Assembly: GCA_001801465.1 (NCBI GenBank)
Contig: MGXT01000025.1
Span: forward strand, 62,001-126,000
Direction: 5' to 3'
From: Gammaproteobacteria bacterium RIFCSPHIGHO2_12_FULL_35_23
GTDB taxonomy: Bacteria; Pseudomonadota; Gammaproteobacteria; UBA12402
DNA length: 64,000 bases
The notes under the pieces are model-generated. The model was not told the origin of the DNA. It did no database searches and saw nothing but the letters and a program-made list of their open reading frames with translations. Within the stretch, counting starts at the first letter, position 1. Each line of letters opens with the position of its first letter. This document shows, one piece after another, positions 27,364-37,369 of the stretch. The position numbers and the translations under genes were made by a program.

Positions 27364-28215
27364 ATGCATTCTAATCAATTAACTAAAAACATAAGTTTTG
27401 AGTTTTTCCCTCCTCAAACCACAGAACATTTAGACAAACTATTAGAGACGGCACAAAAATTAAATTCCAGATCGCCGGCCTTTTTTTCTGTGACTTATGG
27501 GGCTGGTGGATCAACTCAAGAACGCAGTTTAAATACTATTCAAGGATTATTAACGGCGAAACTAACTGAAGTTGCACCCCATATATCTTGTATAGGCTCT
27601 ACTAAAGAAAAAATTTCTGAATTATTAGCACACTATAAATCTCAGGGTATTAGACGGTTAGTTGCTTTGCGCGGTGACTTACCTTCTGGTTTAGGCACCA
27701 ATACCGGACACTTTAGACATGCTCAAGAGCTAGTGGCTTTCATTCGAGAGAATAGTCAAGACCATTTTCATATAGAAGTCGCCGCTTATCCAGAATGTCA
27801 TCCAGAAGCTTCCTCTATGCAAGTTGATTTAAAACATTTTAAAGAAAAAGTTACAGCGGGTGCAGATAGTGCTATTACCCAGTATTTTTATAATGTTGAA
27901 GCTTATGAACAGTTTTTGAATAACTGTCTTAAGCTTAATATTAACATTCCCATTATTCCCGGTATCATGCCTATCACTAACTATACTCAGCTAGCTCGTT
28001 TTTCTGATAACTGCGGGGCAGAAATTCCTCGCTGGATTAGAAAACACTTAGAAGATTATGGCGACAATCTGGACGCTATTAAAGATTTTGGTATTGAGGT
28101 TATAACCAAGCTATGTGAAAAACTCGTTACTCTTGGTGCACCAGGTTTACACTTTTATACTTTAAATAAAGCAGACTCTAGTTTAGCTGTTTTGGCTAAT
28201 TTAAATCTAATATAA
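27364..28215 (+). CDS. metF: 5,10-methylenetetrahydrofolate reductase MetF
   Basis: This FAD enzyme makes 5-methyl-THF for MetH. Its 283 residues fit bacterial MetF (about 290). Visible are SFEFFPPQT (the catalytic Glu region, about 10-18), FFSVTYGAGGSTQERS (about 40-55), LVALRGDLPSG, EVAAYPECHPEA and DSAITQYFYN, then GIMPITN. It uses the TIM barrel common to all MetF and lacks the C-terminal regulatory domain of eukaryotic forms. Its divergent placement beside metH links them in one methyl cycle. The start has only a weak ribosome site. Confidence 0.96.
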   Translation: MHSNQLTKNISFEFFPPQTTEHLDKLLETAQKLNSRSPAFFSVTYGAGGSTQERSLNTIQGLLTAKLTEVAPHISCIGSTKEKISELLAHYKSQGIRRLVALRGDLPSGLGTNTGHFRHAQELVAFIRENSQDHFHIEVAAYPECHPEASSMQVDLKHFKEKVTAGADSAITQYFYNVEAYEQFLNNCLKLNINIPIIPGIMPITNYTQLARFSDNCGAEIPRWIRKHLEDYGDNLDAIKDFGIEVITKLCEKLVTLGAPGLHFYTLNKADSSLAVLANLNLI

Positions 28216-28251
28216 TTTAAACTTTATAGAATTTGCAAAAAACAATATCCT

Positions 28252-29592
28252 TTAGCAATGGATACTAATTACCCCTTTTACAAACGCACTGTTTTTAGGA
28301 AATTCTCGTCCAGGAAATTTTTTCATCACTGCAGCAAATAAGGAATCATCAATAGGCAACTCTTCACTATTTTTCATACCGGCATAAAGTTCTACATTAT
28401 TATGGTAATAATCAAAATGAATTATTCTTGATAGCTCATAAAGTGGTGTAGCTTCAATATTTAATCCCTCATCAGAAATTTTTTGTAGATATTTACCGAT
28501 TAAAGCACGAATATCATATAAATCAGAAATTGCGCTAGAACGACCACTGGTTTTAGGAGAAAGCTCTAAAGCCGTTGGGTATTGTAAAGAATAATACACT
28601 GGGGATTGATTTTCTTTTTCTGTAAGTAATAAGCTGGGCTGCATAATAATAGGGGCATAATACTTTAATTCATAATGATCAATATACGCCTGCTGTAATC
28701 CTTCAATAGGCGCTAACGAATTGTCTATTGCCGCTCTAAACCCAAGCACTTCACCGGTACCAATTGCTAAAATATGTTTTACGATATCAGCAATATAGGG
28801 TGAGGCTTTAATTTTTCTTAAACTTTGAATACGTGAAAAAGTAATATTCCAAATGAATTGATTACGCCAAAATTCCGTACTATGCCAAGTTTTTTCTATA
28901 AAATAATAACGCAGTTTAATCCAAGCAGAGTCTAACATTTGTTTAAACCATTCTTTAGAAAAAAACAACATTTCTACATACCAAGGTTGTGAAAACTCTG
29001 GTTGTTTGGCTATTTCTTTAAATACTTTCCAGTGATCTAATAAATCTTTTGGTTTATCAACACTTATTTTTAATCCTTGTTTTAATTTATTATGCGCTAA
29101 CGATTCAGAAATTTTTGGCAACATAAAAATTGAACGTGCGCCTGCTGTCATATTCCAAATAAAAACTGAGGTATGCGACAATTTATCTTCATTCGGTCGA
29201 TCAAGTACCCGCCATAAACCAAAGATATCGCCTGCTTTATTAACAGAAAAAGGAATGATCCTATCTTCTACAGTAATAAACATCTCTAAAGAATTATGCA
29301 GAATCATTGTGACTGGATTGGTATTAAGATTATAGCCTAAACTTTCCTTTATTGCTCTATCGACACGCTCGTCAATAAACGAGATTAAATTACCGTCGTG
29401 ATCAGGTAAGAAAAACTCTCCACTCTGCAAAAATTGTGCGCCAAATGGATAGCGGGCTAAATATAATTTGCATTCAGGCCCTGGATTAATTTCATCAACT
29501 AAAGCAGTAAACTCAGGATTAACCAATTGGGCTTTTTCTCTAGCTTCCTGCCAGGATAGTTCTGTAACCGCAATATGTTTAAAGTTCTTCAT
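28252..29592 (-). CDS. Uncharacterised paralogous protein A, 446 aa
   Basis: The function is unknown. The 446-residue protein has no signal peptide or membrane span. It shares its whole length with the protein at 30383-31747, about 40-50% identical by eye. Common blocks include WxMTAGARSIFMLPK (about 147-161), KDLLDHWKVFKEIA, FWRNQFIWNITFS, DNSLAPIEGLQQAY and PVYYSLQYPTALE. I believe similar proteins exist in Legionella and Coxiella, but they have no known role. The invariant MTAGARSIFMLPK looks like a functional site. The gene is divergent from a methyltransferase across 107 bp, and converges on metF. Confidence 0.75.
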   Translation of the reverse strand: MKNFKHIAVTELSWQEAREKAQLVNPEFTALVDEINPGPECKLYLARYPFGAQFLQSGEFFLPDHDGNLISFIDERVDRAIKESLGYNLNTNPVTMILHNSLEMFITVEDRIIPFSVNKAGDIFGLWRVLDRPNEDKLSHTSVFIWNMTAGARSIFMLPKISESLAHNKLKQGLKISVDKPKDLLDHWKVFKEIAKQPEFSQPWYVEMLFFSKEWFKQMLDSAWIKLRYYFIEKTWHSTEFWRNQFIWNITFSRIQSLRKIKASPYIADIVKHILAIGTGEVLGFRAAIDNSLAPIEGLQQAYIDHYELKYYAPIIMQPSLLLTEKENQSPVYYSLQYPTALELSPKTSGRSSAISDLYDIRALIGKYLQKISDEGLNIEATPLYELSRIIHFDYYHNNVELYAGMKNSEELPIDDSLFAAVMKKFPGREFPKNSAFVKGVISIHC

Positions 29593-29699
29593 TGACTTAT
29601 CACAAGCAACTTACTAAATTAAGGTAATAGGGTAGTTTTGCAGAAAAAACCATCCTGTCAAGGATAAAAAACTTTTATCGTTTTTCGGTGTAATCTTCC

Positions 29700-30386
29700 A
29701 TGAAAAATAACGCCATTCTGCAAATACCCTCGCTCAATTGGTCTAATAAAGATAACTTATTAGTCTATGAAAAAACTCCTATCTTCAAACTCAAAGAATG
29801 CGCAGCTATTTCCGGTTTAGATTCTTGTTGTGATTTAAGATTAATTCATCAGTATATTCAACGCTCTTCCTCCATTCTCGAAATAGGCGCGGGAGCTGGC
29901 CGAGTACTCGATTATCTAATTAATAGCAATTATCAGGGAGAAATCTCTGCCGTTGAATGCTGTCAAAACTACTGCCAACAACTTCTTAAAAGGTTTGGAC
30001 AAAAAATTTCCGTTTATTGCCAAAATCTTCTACGGCTGTCATTACCTAAACAGTTTGATTTAATTCTTTGGATGTGGTCAGGTATTGCAGATTTTGCCCC
30101 AGCTGAGCACCTCCTTGCTTTAAAGAACCTCTTATCTACTTTAACCGATCACGGAATTTTAATTTTCGATACCTTAGATCCGACAGTTACACCTGCAGCA
30201 ACAAAATATAATCAAGGACAAGAATATTATATTGATATCAAGTATGGAATCATTCGCACTTATAGTGTTACGAAGCAAGAGCTAGACCAGTATGCTAAAA
30301 AGCTTCATTTTATTGAAAAAAAACAGCTACATTATACAGCAACAAACGGCAAAGAAAGAATTTTACATATTGTTAAAAAAGCCTAA
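29700..30386 (+). CDS. Class I SAM-dependent methyltransferase
   Basis: This 228-residue Rossmann-fold methyltransferase has an unknown substrate. Motif I is ILEIGAGAGRVLDYL (about 59-73), the acidic post-I residue lies in GEISAVECCQNY, and the strand-4 motif is FDLILWMWSGIADF (about 120-133), followed by GILIFDTLDP. It appears complete and cytosolic. It is enclosed by the two paralogous genes, divergent from the first and overlapping the 3' end of the second by 4 bp. That arrangement suggests a functional link, though none is known. It is not UbiG, PrmA or any other member I can name. Confidence 0.82.
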   Translation: MKNNAILQIPSLNWSNKDNLLVYEKTPIFKLKECAAISGLDSCCDLRLIHQYIQRSSSILEIGAGAGRVLDYLINSNYQGEISAVECCQNYCQQLLKRFGQKISVYCQNLLRLSLPKQFDLILWMWSGIADFAPAEHLLALKNLLSTLTDHGILIFDTLDPTVTPAATKYNQGQEYYIDIKYGIIRTYSVTKQELDQYAKKLHFIEKKQLHYTATNGKERILHIVKKA

Positions 30387-31747
30387 TATGAATCATGCTG
30401 GCTCTTGGCTATTCTCACACAACCTTTTAGAAAAGCTGCTGCAGCTGGAAATACCGCTTCTTTTTCTTTTATAAAAGTATTAAGGAAACTATCATCTTCT
30501 TTAGCAATCAATTGAGAATCAAGAATTTCTTCATAGGCTCCCATGTTAGTATGAAAAAAATCAAAGGCCACTTGATCAATAGCACGATATAAGGGTGTCT
30601 CTTCAATATTAAAGATATTAGATTTTAACACCTCTAAGTGTTTATCAAACAACTGTTTTAAATCATAAAGATCGGTTAACAAACTAGTATGTTTACTAGA
30701 TTTAGGACCAAATTCAATAGCAGTAGGAAACTGTAAAGAATAATAAACTGGCCTCACTTTTTCTGAATTAATTTTAAAGCTCTGCGGTTGCATAATTACA
30801 GGCAAATAATTTTTTAGGCCATAAACATTACAATAAGCTTTTTGTAGCCCTTCAATTGGCGCAGCAAAATTGTCTAAAGCAGGCGCAAAACCAGGCGCAT
30901 TCCCTACCGCAATTGAAAACAAACATTTAACTGTATCCGCAATAAAAGAATTAGGACGAACCGTTGATTCTTTTTGAATAATAGAAAAAATTAGATTCCA
31001 AACAAATTGATTACGCCAATAATCACTACGATCCCAAGTATAACGATACAAAAAATAATTAAAATGCTCCCAACTTCTATCATCTAAGTGTTCAAACCAA
31101 GGTTTTGAAAAGAACAAAATATCTGTACTCCAGGAATAACCAAAGTTAGGATGATTAGCTATTTCCTTAAAAATAGTCCAATGCTCATTGAGTTCTTTTG
31201 GCTTATCTATACTAAGATTAAACTCTCTTTTTAATCTTTTAAAACTTTCTCTTTCTGAAACTTTGGGCAACATAAAAATAGATCTTGCCCCAGCAGTCAT
31301 TTCCCATGTAAATTTTGGTTGGTGAGAAATGCGGCCTCGTGTTAAAATTCTAAAAAGTCCAAAAAGATTACCTGGTGTGGTTAATCCTCCTAAAGGCAAT
31401 GTTCTATCTGCTTGAGCAGAAAATAACTCAGTTGAGTTTTTAAGAAGAAAAGAAACTGGATTAGAATTTAAATTATAGCTTAATAAAGCTTGGAACCTTC
31501 TATCTAAATTTGGATCATCTAGCGCTATTAACGTTCCTTCTTGGCCAGGCAAATAAAACTTACCTTGTTTCAATATCTCACTACCATAAGGATACTTTGC
31601 TTTAAAGAGAACACACTCGTCTCCCGGAGAAAGCTCATCTACCACTTGAACAAACTCAGGGTTTAAGGGCTGCAGTTCTTCTCTGACATCTCGCCAAGTT
31701 AACTCTTCAAGCATAGGTTTATTAGCTTTTAAACGATTTCCATTCAT
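30383..31747 (-). CDS. Uncharacterised paralogous protein B, 454 aa
   Basis: This is the paralogue of the protein at 28252-29592 and is alignable over its full length. Shared blocks are WEMTAGARSIFMLPKVSE, KELNEHWTIFKEIA, YWRNQFVWNLIFS, DNFAAPIEGLQKAY and PVYYSLQFPTAIE. AAGG stands 8 nt before the ATG at 31745-31747; a second ATG 11 codons later is possible and would align better with the start of paralogue A. There is no signal peptide, membrane span or known catalytic motif. Tail-to-tail overlap with the methyltransferase gene is 4 bp. The divergence of the two copies argues for an old duplication with retained, separate roles. Confidence 0.75.
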   Translation of the reverse strand: MNGNRLKANKPMLEELTWRDVREELQPLNPEFVQVVDELSPGDECVLFKAKYPYGSEILKQGKFYLPGQEGTLIALDDPNLDRRFQALLSYNLNSNPVSFLLKNSTELFSAQADRTLPLGGLTTPGNLFGLFRILTRGRISHQPKFTWEMTAGARSIFMLPKVSERESFKRLKREFNLSIDKPKELNEHWTIFKEIANHPNFGYSWSTDILFFSKPWFEHLDDRSWEHFNYFLYRYTWDRSDYWRNQFVWNLIFSIIQKESTVRPNSFIADTVKCLFSIAVGNAPGFAPALDNFAAPIEGLQKAYCNVYGLKNYLPVIMQPQSFKINSEKVRPVYYSLQFPTAIEFGPKSSKHTSLLTDLYDLKQLFDKHLEVLKSNIFNIEETPLYRAIDQVAFDFFHTNMGAYEEILDSQLIAKEDDSFLNTFIKEKEAVFPAAAAFLKGCVRIAKSQHDSY

Positions 31748-31843
31748 TATTTAGACCTTAAAGATGAAGAATCTTAGAATAATACTAGCAAATTTTAATA
31801 ATAACTACTAACTTAGTACTAACCCATTTAGTTTTAACAACCC

Positions 31844-33313
31844 ATGAATAGAAATATGGCAACCCATCCTAAATCTGTCTACGTCTTAAGCTTTGCAGAA
31901 GGTTGGGGACGTTTCAATTACTATGGTACACAAATGATCTTAGTGCTTTATTTTACCAAAGTTTTTTTGTTATCAAACAGTAAAAGTCTGGCAATTTATG
32001 GTGCTTTTGCAAGTTTTTCCTTTGCCCTGCCTATTCTTGGTGGGTTAATTGCCGACAAATTATTAGGCAGCTTTAGAGCTATCATTCTAGGGATAATTTT
32101 TTCAATTTTAGCAAACCTATTGCTATCTTTTTCTATTTTCAAACTTTTTTGTTTTGGTTTAGGCCTTAATACTTTTGGCACAGGTTTGTTTAAAAGCAGT
32201 TGTGCCAATTTAATAGGAGCCCTCTATCATCCTGAAGATATCAAGCGTACACGTGGCTATACTATTTATTACTTGAGCATTAATATTGGTGCAACACTTG
32301 GCCCAATTGTTTATGGCTTGATTTCAGCATATTATGGCTGGAATTATTGTTTTTATGTTACCGCATTAGGGTTAAGCCTAGGATTATTTTTTTTAATATT
32401 AAATAAAAAATATCTGCTTCAAGCTGTTCTAGCACCAAAAGAAAAACTATTAACACTTAACTTGATTCCTGGTTTATCACTTAAAAATTTTTTATATTTT
32501 ATCTTATTGTTAATTGGACTACTCTTGGGTCTACCATTTCTATTTCCTGAAATCATCAATCCTCTGCTGATTTCTTTTACTATTTTAATATTTTTTATCG
32601 TCCTATTTATTACTTTAAAACACCCACCTGCAGAAAAGAAAAGAATTTTAGCTATTCTTATTTTAGGACTCTTTGGCATGTTATTTTTTGCAGCAAGTTT
32701 ACAAGTAGGCAGTTCTATCATTTTATTTATCAATGATAATGTGCACCATTATTTATTTAATTGGAATATTCCAACCATTATGTTTACTTCGCTTTACCCT
32801 CTTGCAGTAATTATTTCAGCACCTTTTATTACAGTCCTCTGGTCAAAGCTTGAAAAAAGAAACCTTAATCCTAGCACTCCGCTAAAATTGTTTTATGGAC
32901 TTGTTCTCGCTGCTTTGGCTTTTATAGTGTTTAGTTTAGCCGCTGCTTTTGCTTATCCTCTCTATAATCATTATTATGCTTTAGGATTAATTGTTTTAGG
33001 TAATCTTTTTTTAGGCTGCGGTGAGCTAGTCTTAACACCAGCCATGTTTTCAGCCATTAATATTTTAGCCCCCAGCACTATTAAAAATTCCATGGTGGGA
33101 CTATGGTTCCTCTTTGTAGCTTTTGGTGGTTATTTTAGCAGTGTTATTGCTAACTTTAGCACTCAACACATTAGTCCTAATAATTTAATTGAAAATCTTA
33201 ATGTTTTTCAGCACGCTTTTTTAAGCATTAGCTTAGCTACTTTACTACTAAGTTTTATTTTATTAATCCTAGTACCTTTAATAAAAAGATTAAGCGATAT
33301 TAAAACTTTCTAA
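31844..33313 (+). CDS. POT/PTR family proton-peptide symporter
   Basis: This inner-membrane importer of di- and tripeptides has 489 residues in about 14 hydrophobic segments, as in bacterial POT proteins. The family signature at the N-terminus is FAEGWGRFNYYGTQMILVLYF; its canonical form is ExxERFxYYG, and here WGRFNYYG has Gly for the first Arg/Glu position (E-GWGRF). The second signature is GTGLFKSSCANLIG (about 110-123), followed by YYLSINIGATLGP. Host-associated Legionellales rely on amino acids as carbon sources, so a peptide importer fits. It converges on mdh with a bidirectional terminator between. Confidence 0.88.
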   Translation: MNRNMATHPKSVYVLSFAEGWGRFNYYGTQMILVLYFTKVFLLSNSKSLAIYGAFASFSFALPILGGLIADKLLGSFRAIILGIIFSILANLLLSFSIFKLFCFGLGLNTFGTGLFKSSCANLIGALYHPEDIKRTRGYTIYYLSINIGATLGPIVYGLISAYYGWNYCFYVTALGLSLGLFFLILNKKYLLQAVLAPKEKLLTLNLIPGLSLKNFLYFILLLIGLLLGLPFLFPEIINPLLISFTILIFFIVLFITLKHPPAEKKRILAILILGLFGMLFFAASLQVGSSIILFINDNVHHYLFNWNIPTIMFTSLYPLAVIISAPFITVLWSKLEKRNLNPSTPLKLFYGLVLAALAFIVFSLAAAFAYPLYNHYYALGLIVLGNLFLGCGELVLTPAMFSAINILAPSTIKNSMVGLWFLFVAFGGYFSSVIANFSTQHISPNNLIENLNVFQHAFLSISLATLLLSFILLILVPLIKRLSDIKTF

Positions 33314-33319
33314 AGCGGG

Positions 33320-33356
33320 AAGAGTTTTTAATTTCAGAATTAAAAACCTCTTTTTT
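33320..33356. terminator. Bidirectional terminator between POT transporter and mdh
   Basis: The arms AAGAG-TTTTTAATT (33320-33333) and AATTAAAAA-c-CTCTT (33338-33352) pair around a TCAG loop, followed by a T run. On the opposite strand the A-rich flank gives a second T run. It serves both converging genes. Confidence 0.8.
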
Positions 33357-33357
33357 A

Positions 33358-34344
33358 TTAAATTAAGCCTAATGCTTTAACTTCGTCTCTTTCTTTACGA
33401 AGCTCATCTAAAGTAATACGTACTTTTTCATGGCTAAAAGCATTGTGCTCGATTCCAGTTACCACTTTTAAGACACCTTTCTCTGTACGACAAGGAAATG
33501 AAAAAATTAATCCCTCATCAATTCCATATTCACCCTCTGAACATTTAGACATTGAATAAAAATCACCGCGAGGTGTATCGTGTACAAGAGACCAGACTCC
33601 ATCAATAATAGCATTAGCAGCCGAAGCAGCTGAGGAAGCCCCTCTTGCTTTAATAACTGTTGCGCCACGCTGTTGTATTGTTTCAATGAAAGTAGTTTTT
33701 AACCAATTTTCATCGTGAATCACTTTGGTCACAGGTGAGCCCTTAATTTTTGTATTATAAAAATCTGGGTATTGAGTTGAAGAATGATTCCCCCAAATAG
33801 CCATTTGAGAAATATCTGTTATTGCAACACCTGCTTTAATTGCTAACTGACTTACTGCTCGATTTTGATCTAACATAGTCATTGCATAAAAGCGATTATT
33901 GGGAACATCTGCCGCTGCATGCATAGTAATCAAACAATTAGTATTACAAGGATTACCTACAACAAAAACTCTTACGTCGTGTGCAGCATGATCGTTAATC
34001 GCTCTTCCTTGCGGACCAAAAACTGAACCGTTAATTTTTAATAAATCAGAACGTTCCATGCCAGCTTTTCTTGGCACTGCACCCACTAACAAAACCCAAT
34101 TTACATCTTTCATGGCTTCATTCAAATTTGCAGTACACAGTATTTTGTTCAATAAAGGAAAAGCACAATCTTCAAGCTCCATAGCCACCCCTTTTAATGC
34201 AGGTAATGAGGCTTCTAATTCTAGTAAATGTAAATCTACTTTGGTGTCAGCGCCAAACATTTGCCCAGAAGCAATTCTGAATAATAATGAATAGCCAATT
34301 TGTCCAGCGGCACCGGTGATAGCAACTTTAACATGCTTAGTCAT
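33358..34344 (-). CDS. mdh: Malate dehydrogenase (NAD, cytosolic-type)
   Basis: This citric-acid-cycle enzyme oxidises malate to oxaloacetate. The 328 residues show the NAD loop [20 protein letters not shown] (about 6-25), [15 protein letters not shown] (about 92-106), the substrate arginine and catalytic segment MTMLDQNRA, and [11 protein letters not shown] with the catalytic His near 187. This is the eukaryotic-cytosol-like MDH subgroup used by Legionella, Coxiella and Burkholderia rather than the enterobacterial type. It is a single-gene unit. No oddities were noticed. Confidence 0.96.
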   Translation of the reverse strand: MTKHVKVAITGAAGQIGYSLLFRIASGQMFGADTKVDLHLLELEASLPALKGVAMELEDCAFPLLNKILCTANLNEAMKDVNWVLLVGAVPRKAGMERSDLLKINGSVFGPQGRAINDHAAHDVRVFVVGNPCNTNCLITMHAAADVPNNRFYAMTMLDQNRAVSQLAIKAGVAITDISQMAIWGNHSSTQYPDFYNTKIKGSPVTKVIHDENWLKTTFIETIQQRGATVIKARGASSAASAANAIIDGVWSLVHDTPRGDFYSMSKCSEGEYGIDEGLIFSFPCRTEKGVLKVVTGIEHNAFSHEKVRITLDELRKERDEVKALGLI

Positions 34345-34496
34345 TTAATTTTCCTCTATCTTTCATTACCTTATTGATTAGTAATTATAATACTTTGCTG
34401 GGCTTTAAAAATAAAATTTTCACTTATTTTCTTCAGATCTTTTATTCTTAGTATAATTGGGCTATTATTGCGCAATTTAATGGGCTGCTGATAAAA

Positions 34497-35648
34497 ATGT
34501 CAACCTTACTTAAACTTCCGCCACTTAGTTTATATATTCATATTCCTTGGTGTATTAAAAAATGTCCTTATTGCGATTTTAATTCCCACTCTACCAACTA
34601 TGAGGAGCCGCCTGAAGAAGCTTATGTCACAGCCTTGATTCAGGATTTAGAAGAAGATCTTGCTAAAATTTGGGGACGGCCTATCGCTAGTATTTTTATC
34701 GGTGGCGGAACCCCCAGTCTTTTTTCTGCAAAGGCTATAGAGCGCTTGCTGCAAGCTATTCACACTAGGCTTGCTTTTAATCCACTCATAGAAATTACTT
34801 TAGAGGCAAATCCAGGAACTTTTGAGCAGCAAAAATTTAAAGACTTTAAACAAATTGGAATCAATAGACTTTCAATAGGTGTGCAAAGCTTTCAAAATGA
34901 TAAATTAAACTTGTTAGGTAGAGTTCATCATGGAGATGAGGCAAAACACGCTATTGAAATTGCAAAAGAGGCGGGTTTTATTAATTTTAATATTGACCTT
35001 ATGCATGGCTTACCTCAGCAATCAGTTTCTGATGCTTTATTTGATTTAACTACCGCATTAAGCTTTTCACCTCCTCATTTATCTTGGTACCAGCTCACTA
35101 TTGAACCCAATACTGCTTTTGCAAAATTTTCTCCTGTTTTACCTCATGAAGAAATTCTTTTTGAAATTCAACAACAGGGACATGCGTTCTTGGCAACAAA
35201 TGGCTATGAACATTACGAAATTTCTGCTTATGCTAAACCTAATCACCAGGCTAATCATAATCTAAATTATTGGCAGTTTGGTGATTATTTAGGAATCGGA
35301 GCCGGCGCTCACAGTAAAATTACTGATTTAGCTTCACAAACTATTATTCGTTATACAAAGACTCGTAACCCCAAAGATTATTTAGATAAAACAAAATCCT
35401 TTACTTGCCACAGCCAGTCAATTGAAACTTTTGATTTGCCATTAGAGTTTATGATGAACGCACTACGCTTAACGCAAGGGGTTTCATTTGATCTTTTTGA
35501 AAGTCGCACCGGTTTAGCAATTCATACCATCTCTGAACAACTTAGGTCAGCACAGCAGCAAGGATTTTTAGAAAAAACCTTCCTAAAGACTACCCCATTA
35601 GGACAGCAATTTCTTAATGACTGTTTACTTTCATTTGAATCCACTTAA
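34497..35648 (+). CDS. hemW: Radical SAM haem chaperone HemW
   Basis: This HemN-like protein binds haem and delivers it to respiratory enzymes; it is not an active coproporphyrinogen oxidase. The 383 residues show the cluster motif YIHIPWCIKKCPYCDF (Cys19, Cys23, Cys26) with GGGTPSLF (SAM-binding GGE-like) at about 67-74 and ISIGVQSF-type RLSIGVQSFQND near 126. The true HemN has a longer N-terminus and a fourth Cys, both absent here. In many gammaproteobacteria hemW follows rdgB, but here it follows divergent mdh. It abuts trmB tail to tail with no gap. Confidence 0.93.
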   Translation: MSTLLKLPPLSLYIHIPWCIKKCPYCDFNSHSTNYEEPPEEAYVTALIQDLEEDLAKIWGRPIASIFIGGGTPSLFSAKAIERLLQAIHTRLAFNPLIEITLEANPGTFEQQKFKDFKQIGINRLSIGVQSFQNDKLNLLGRVHHGDEAKHAIEIAKEAGFINFNIDLMHGLPQQSVSDALFDLTTALSFSPPHLSWYQLTIEPNTAFAKFSPVLPHEEILFEIQQQGHAFLATNGYEHYEISAYAKPNHQANHNLNYWQFGDYLGIGAGAHSKITDLASQTIIRYTKTRNPKDYLDKTKSFTCHSQSIETFDLPLEFMMNALRLTQGVSFDLFESRTGLAIHTISEQLRSAQQQGFLEKTFLKTTPLGQQFLNDCLLSFEST

Positions 35649-36329
35649 TTACTTGACCTTAAAGATAATATCCCAGGATTGATGGCCCAAGCGGTAACCA
35701 CGCTCTTCAAATTTTGTTAACGGTCGATAGGCGGGTTTAGTTGCAAATTTTTGTTGAGCTACATTAGTAAATTTAATAGAAGTCTCTAAGGTTTGAAAAA
35801 TATGTACGGCATAATCTTGCCAATCCGTTGCCGCATGAAAAATACCACCTGGCACCAGTTTTTGATGAAGAAGCTCAAGAAAACTTGGCTGAATTAAGCG
35901 TCGTTTATGATGTCTACGCTTTGGCCAAGGATCCGGAAAAAATACTTGTGTACGATTTAAACTGTGGTCAGGAATCGCTTGTTTTAAGACTAAAATAGCG
36001 TCTTCACAATAAACTCGTACATTGTTAAGCTGCTCCTTCTCCAATCCTACTAATAAATTTGCAATACCAGGCCGATGCACTTCTACTGCAATAAAACAAG
36101 TATCCTGTGTGGCTTTGGCCATCTGTAATAAAGACTGTCCCATACCAAACCCAATTTCCAAAATTAGTTTTTGGGGTTGATGAAATACTTGTTGATACGC
36201 TAGTAAACCATCGGTTATGGAAAGACCATACTTAGGCCAAAGTCTTACTAATGCCTCCCGTAAAGCAGGCGACATACGACTTTCACGTCGTATGTAACTT
36301 TTAATTTCTCTTCTAGGTGGTTTATTCAT
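35649..36329 (-). CDS. trmB: tRNA (guanine-N7)-methyltransferase TrmB
   Basis: This enzyme methylates G46 in the tRNA variable loop using SAM. The 226 residues fit. Motifs: SAM-binding LILEIGFGMGQSLLQMA (about 55-71), EVHRPGIANLL, and the signature FFPDPWPKRRHHKRRLIQ (about 129-146) with the catalytic Asp, then TKFEERGYRLGH. Its start overlaps the hemE stop by 4 bp, so the two are translationally coupled. It is probably the last gene of an aroK-hemE-trmB transcript. Confidence 0.96.
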   Translation of the reverse strand: MNKPPRREIKSYIRRESRMSPALREALVRLWPKYGLSITDGLLAYQQVFHQPQKLILEIGFGMGQSLLQMAKATQDTCFIAVEVHRPGIANLLVGLEKEQLNNVRVYCEDAILVLKQAIPDHSLNRTQVFFPDPWPKRRHHKRRLIQPSFLELLHQKLVPGGIFHAATDWQDYAVHIFQTLETSIKFTNVAQQKFATKPAYRPLTKFEERGYRLGHQSWDIIFKVK

Positions 36330-37357
36330 AAAACTGAGAAAGCATGCACCGTTTCAACTGCCACATTCACATGCTCTGGATTAATATCAGGCATTAGACC
36401 ATGGCCTACATTAAAAATATAACCTGGTTCACTACCTATCTCAGTTAATAACTTAGTGATCTGCATGCGAATTTGTTCTGGGCTGGCATACAGCACAGCT
36501 GGATCTAAATTTCCTTGTAAGGCAACTTTATGTTGCACTCTTGCTTTGGCTTCTTTTAATTCAATAGTCCAATCAAGCCCTATAGCACTACAACCCGAAT
36601 CAGCTATTTTTTCCAATGCTCCATGAGTTTGCTTACTATAAATAATGGTTGGAACTTTATTATTTAGCTTTTTAATAATCGTTTGCATATAAGTTAAAGA
36701 AAATGCTTGATAACTTAAAGGCTGCAAAATACCACCCCAAGTATCAAAGATCATAATAACTTGTGCGCCAGCTTCTATTTGCGCCTGTAGATAAAGAATT
36801 GTAGCCTCAGTTATTTTTTTGAGCAGGGCATGTAATAATTCGGGTTCACGATAAAGCATTTTTTTAACTATATTAAACCCCTTACTAGTTTGTCCCTCTA
36901 CCATATAGGTTGCTACTGTCCAAGGGCTCCCAGCAAATCCAATTAAGGGTACTTGATTGTTGAGCTCGGCTCTTAATAGTCTAACTGTCTCCATTACATA
37001 ACGTAATTCTTGTTCAGGATCGGGTATCACTAACTGCTGGATATCGTGTGACGAAGAAATAGTTCTTGCAAAACGAGGACCAACTGTTTCAACCACCTCT
37101 AAACCTAATCCCATGGCATCTGGTAACACCAAAATATCAGAAAAAAGAATGGCGGCATCCACTGAAAATCGACGTAACGGTTGTAAGCTGACTTCGGCAG
37201 CCAATTCTGGGGTTTTACATAATTTAATAAAACTGCCTGCTTGTTTACGCGTTGCTTGATATTCTGGCAAGTATCTGCCAGCTTGTCGCATAAACCAAAC
37301 TGGTATCTTATCGACAGGCTGTCTGTATAAAGCTTGGAGTAAACGTTGATTATTCAT
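36326..37357 (-). CDS. hemE: Uroporphyrinogen decarboxylase HemE
   Basis: This haem-synthesis enzyme removes four carboxyl groups from uroporphyrinogen III. The 343 residues show the family signatures PVWFMRQAGRYLPEY (about 20-34), LFSDILVLPDAMG (catalytic Asp near 74), GFAGSPWTVATYMVEG and VALQGNLDPAVLYA, then GYIFNVGHGLMPDINPEHV. It follows aroK by 12 bp. With HemW in the same 3-kb block it supports local clustering of haem functions. All key residues seem intact. Confidence 0.97.
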   Translation of the reverse strand: MNNQRLLQALYRQPVDKIPVWFMRQAGRYLPEYQATRKQAGSFIKLCKTPELAAEVSLQPLRRFSVDAAILFSDILVLPDAMGLGLEVVETVGPRFARTISSSHDIQQLVIPDPEQELRYVMETVRLLRAELNNQVPLIGFAGSPWTVATYMVEGQTSKGFNIVKKMLYREPELLHALLKKITEATILYLQAQIEAGAQVIMIFDTWGGILQPLSYQAFSLTYMQTIIKKLNNKVPTIIYSKQTHGALEKIADSGCSAIGLDWTIELKEAKARVQHKVALQGNLDPAVLYASPEQIRMQITKLLTEIGSEPGYIFNVGHGLMPDINPEHVNVAVETVHAFSVL

Positions 37358-37369
37358 ATTTTCTTATCA

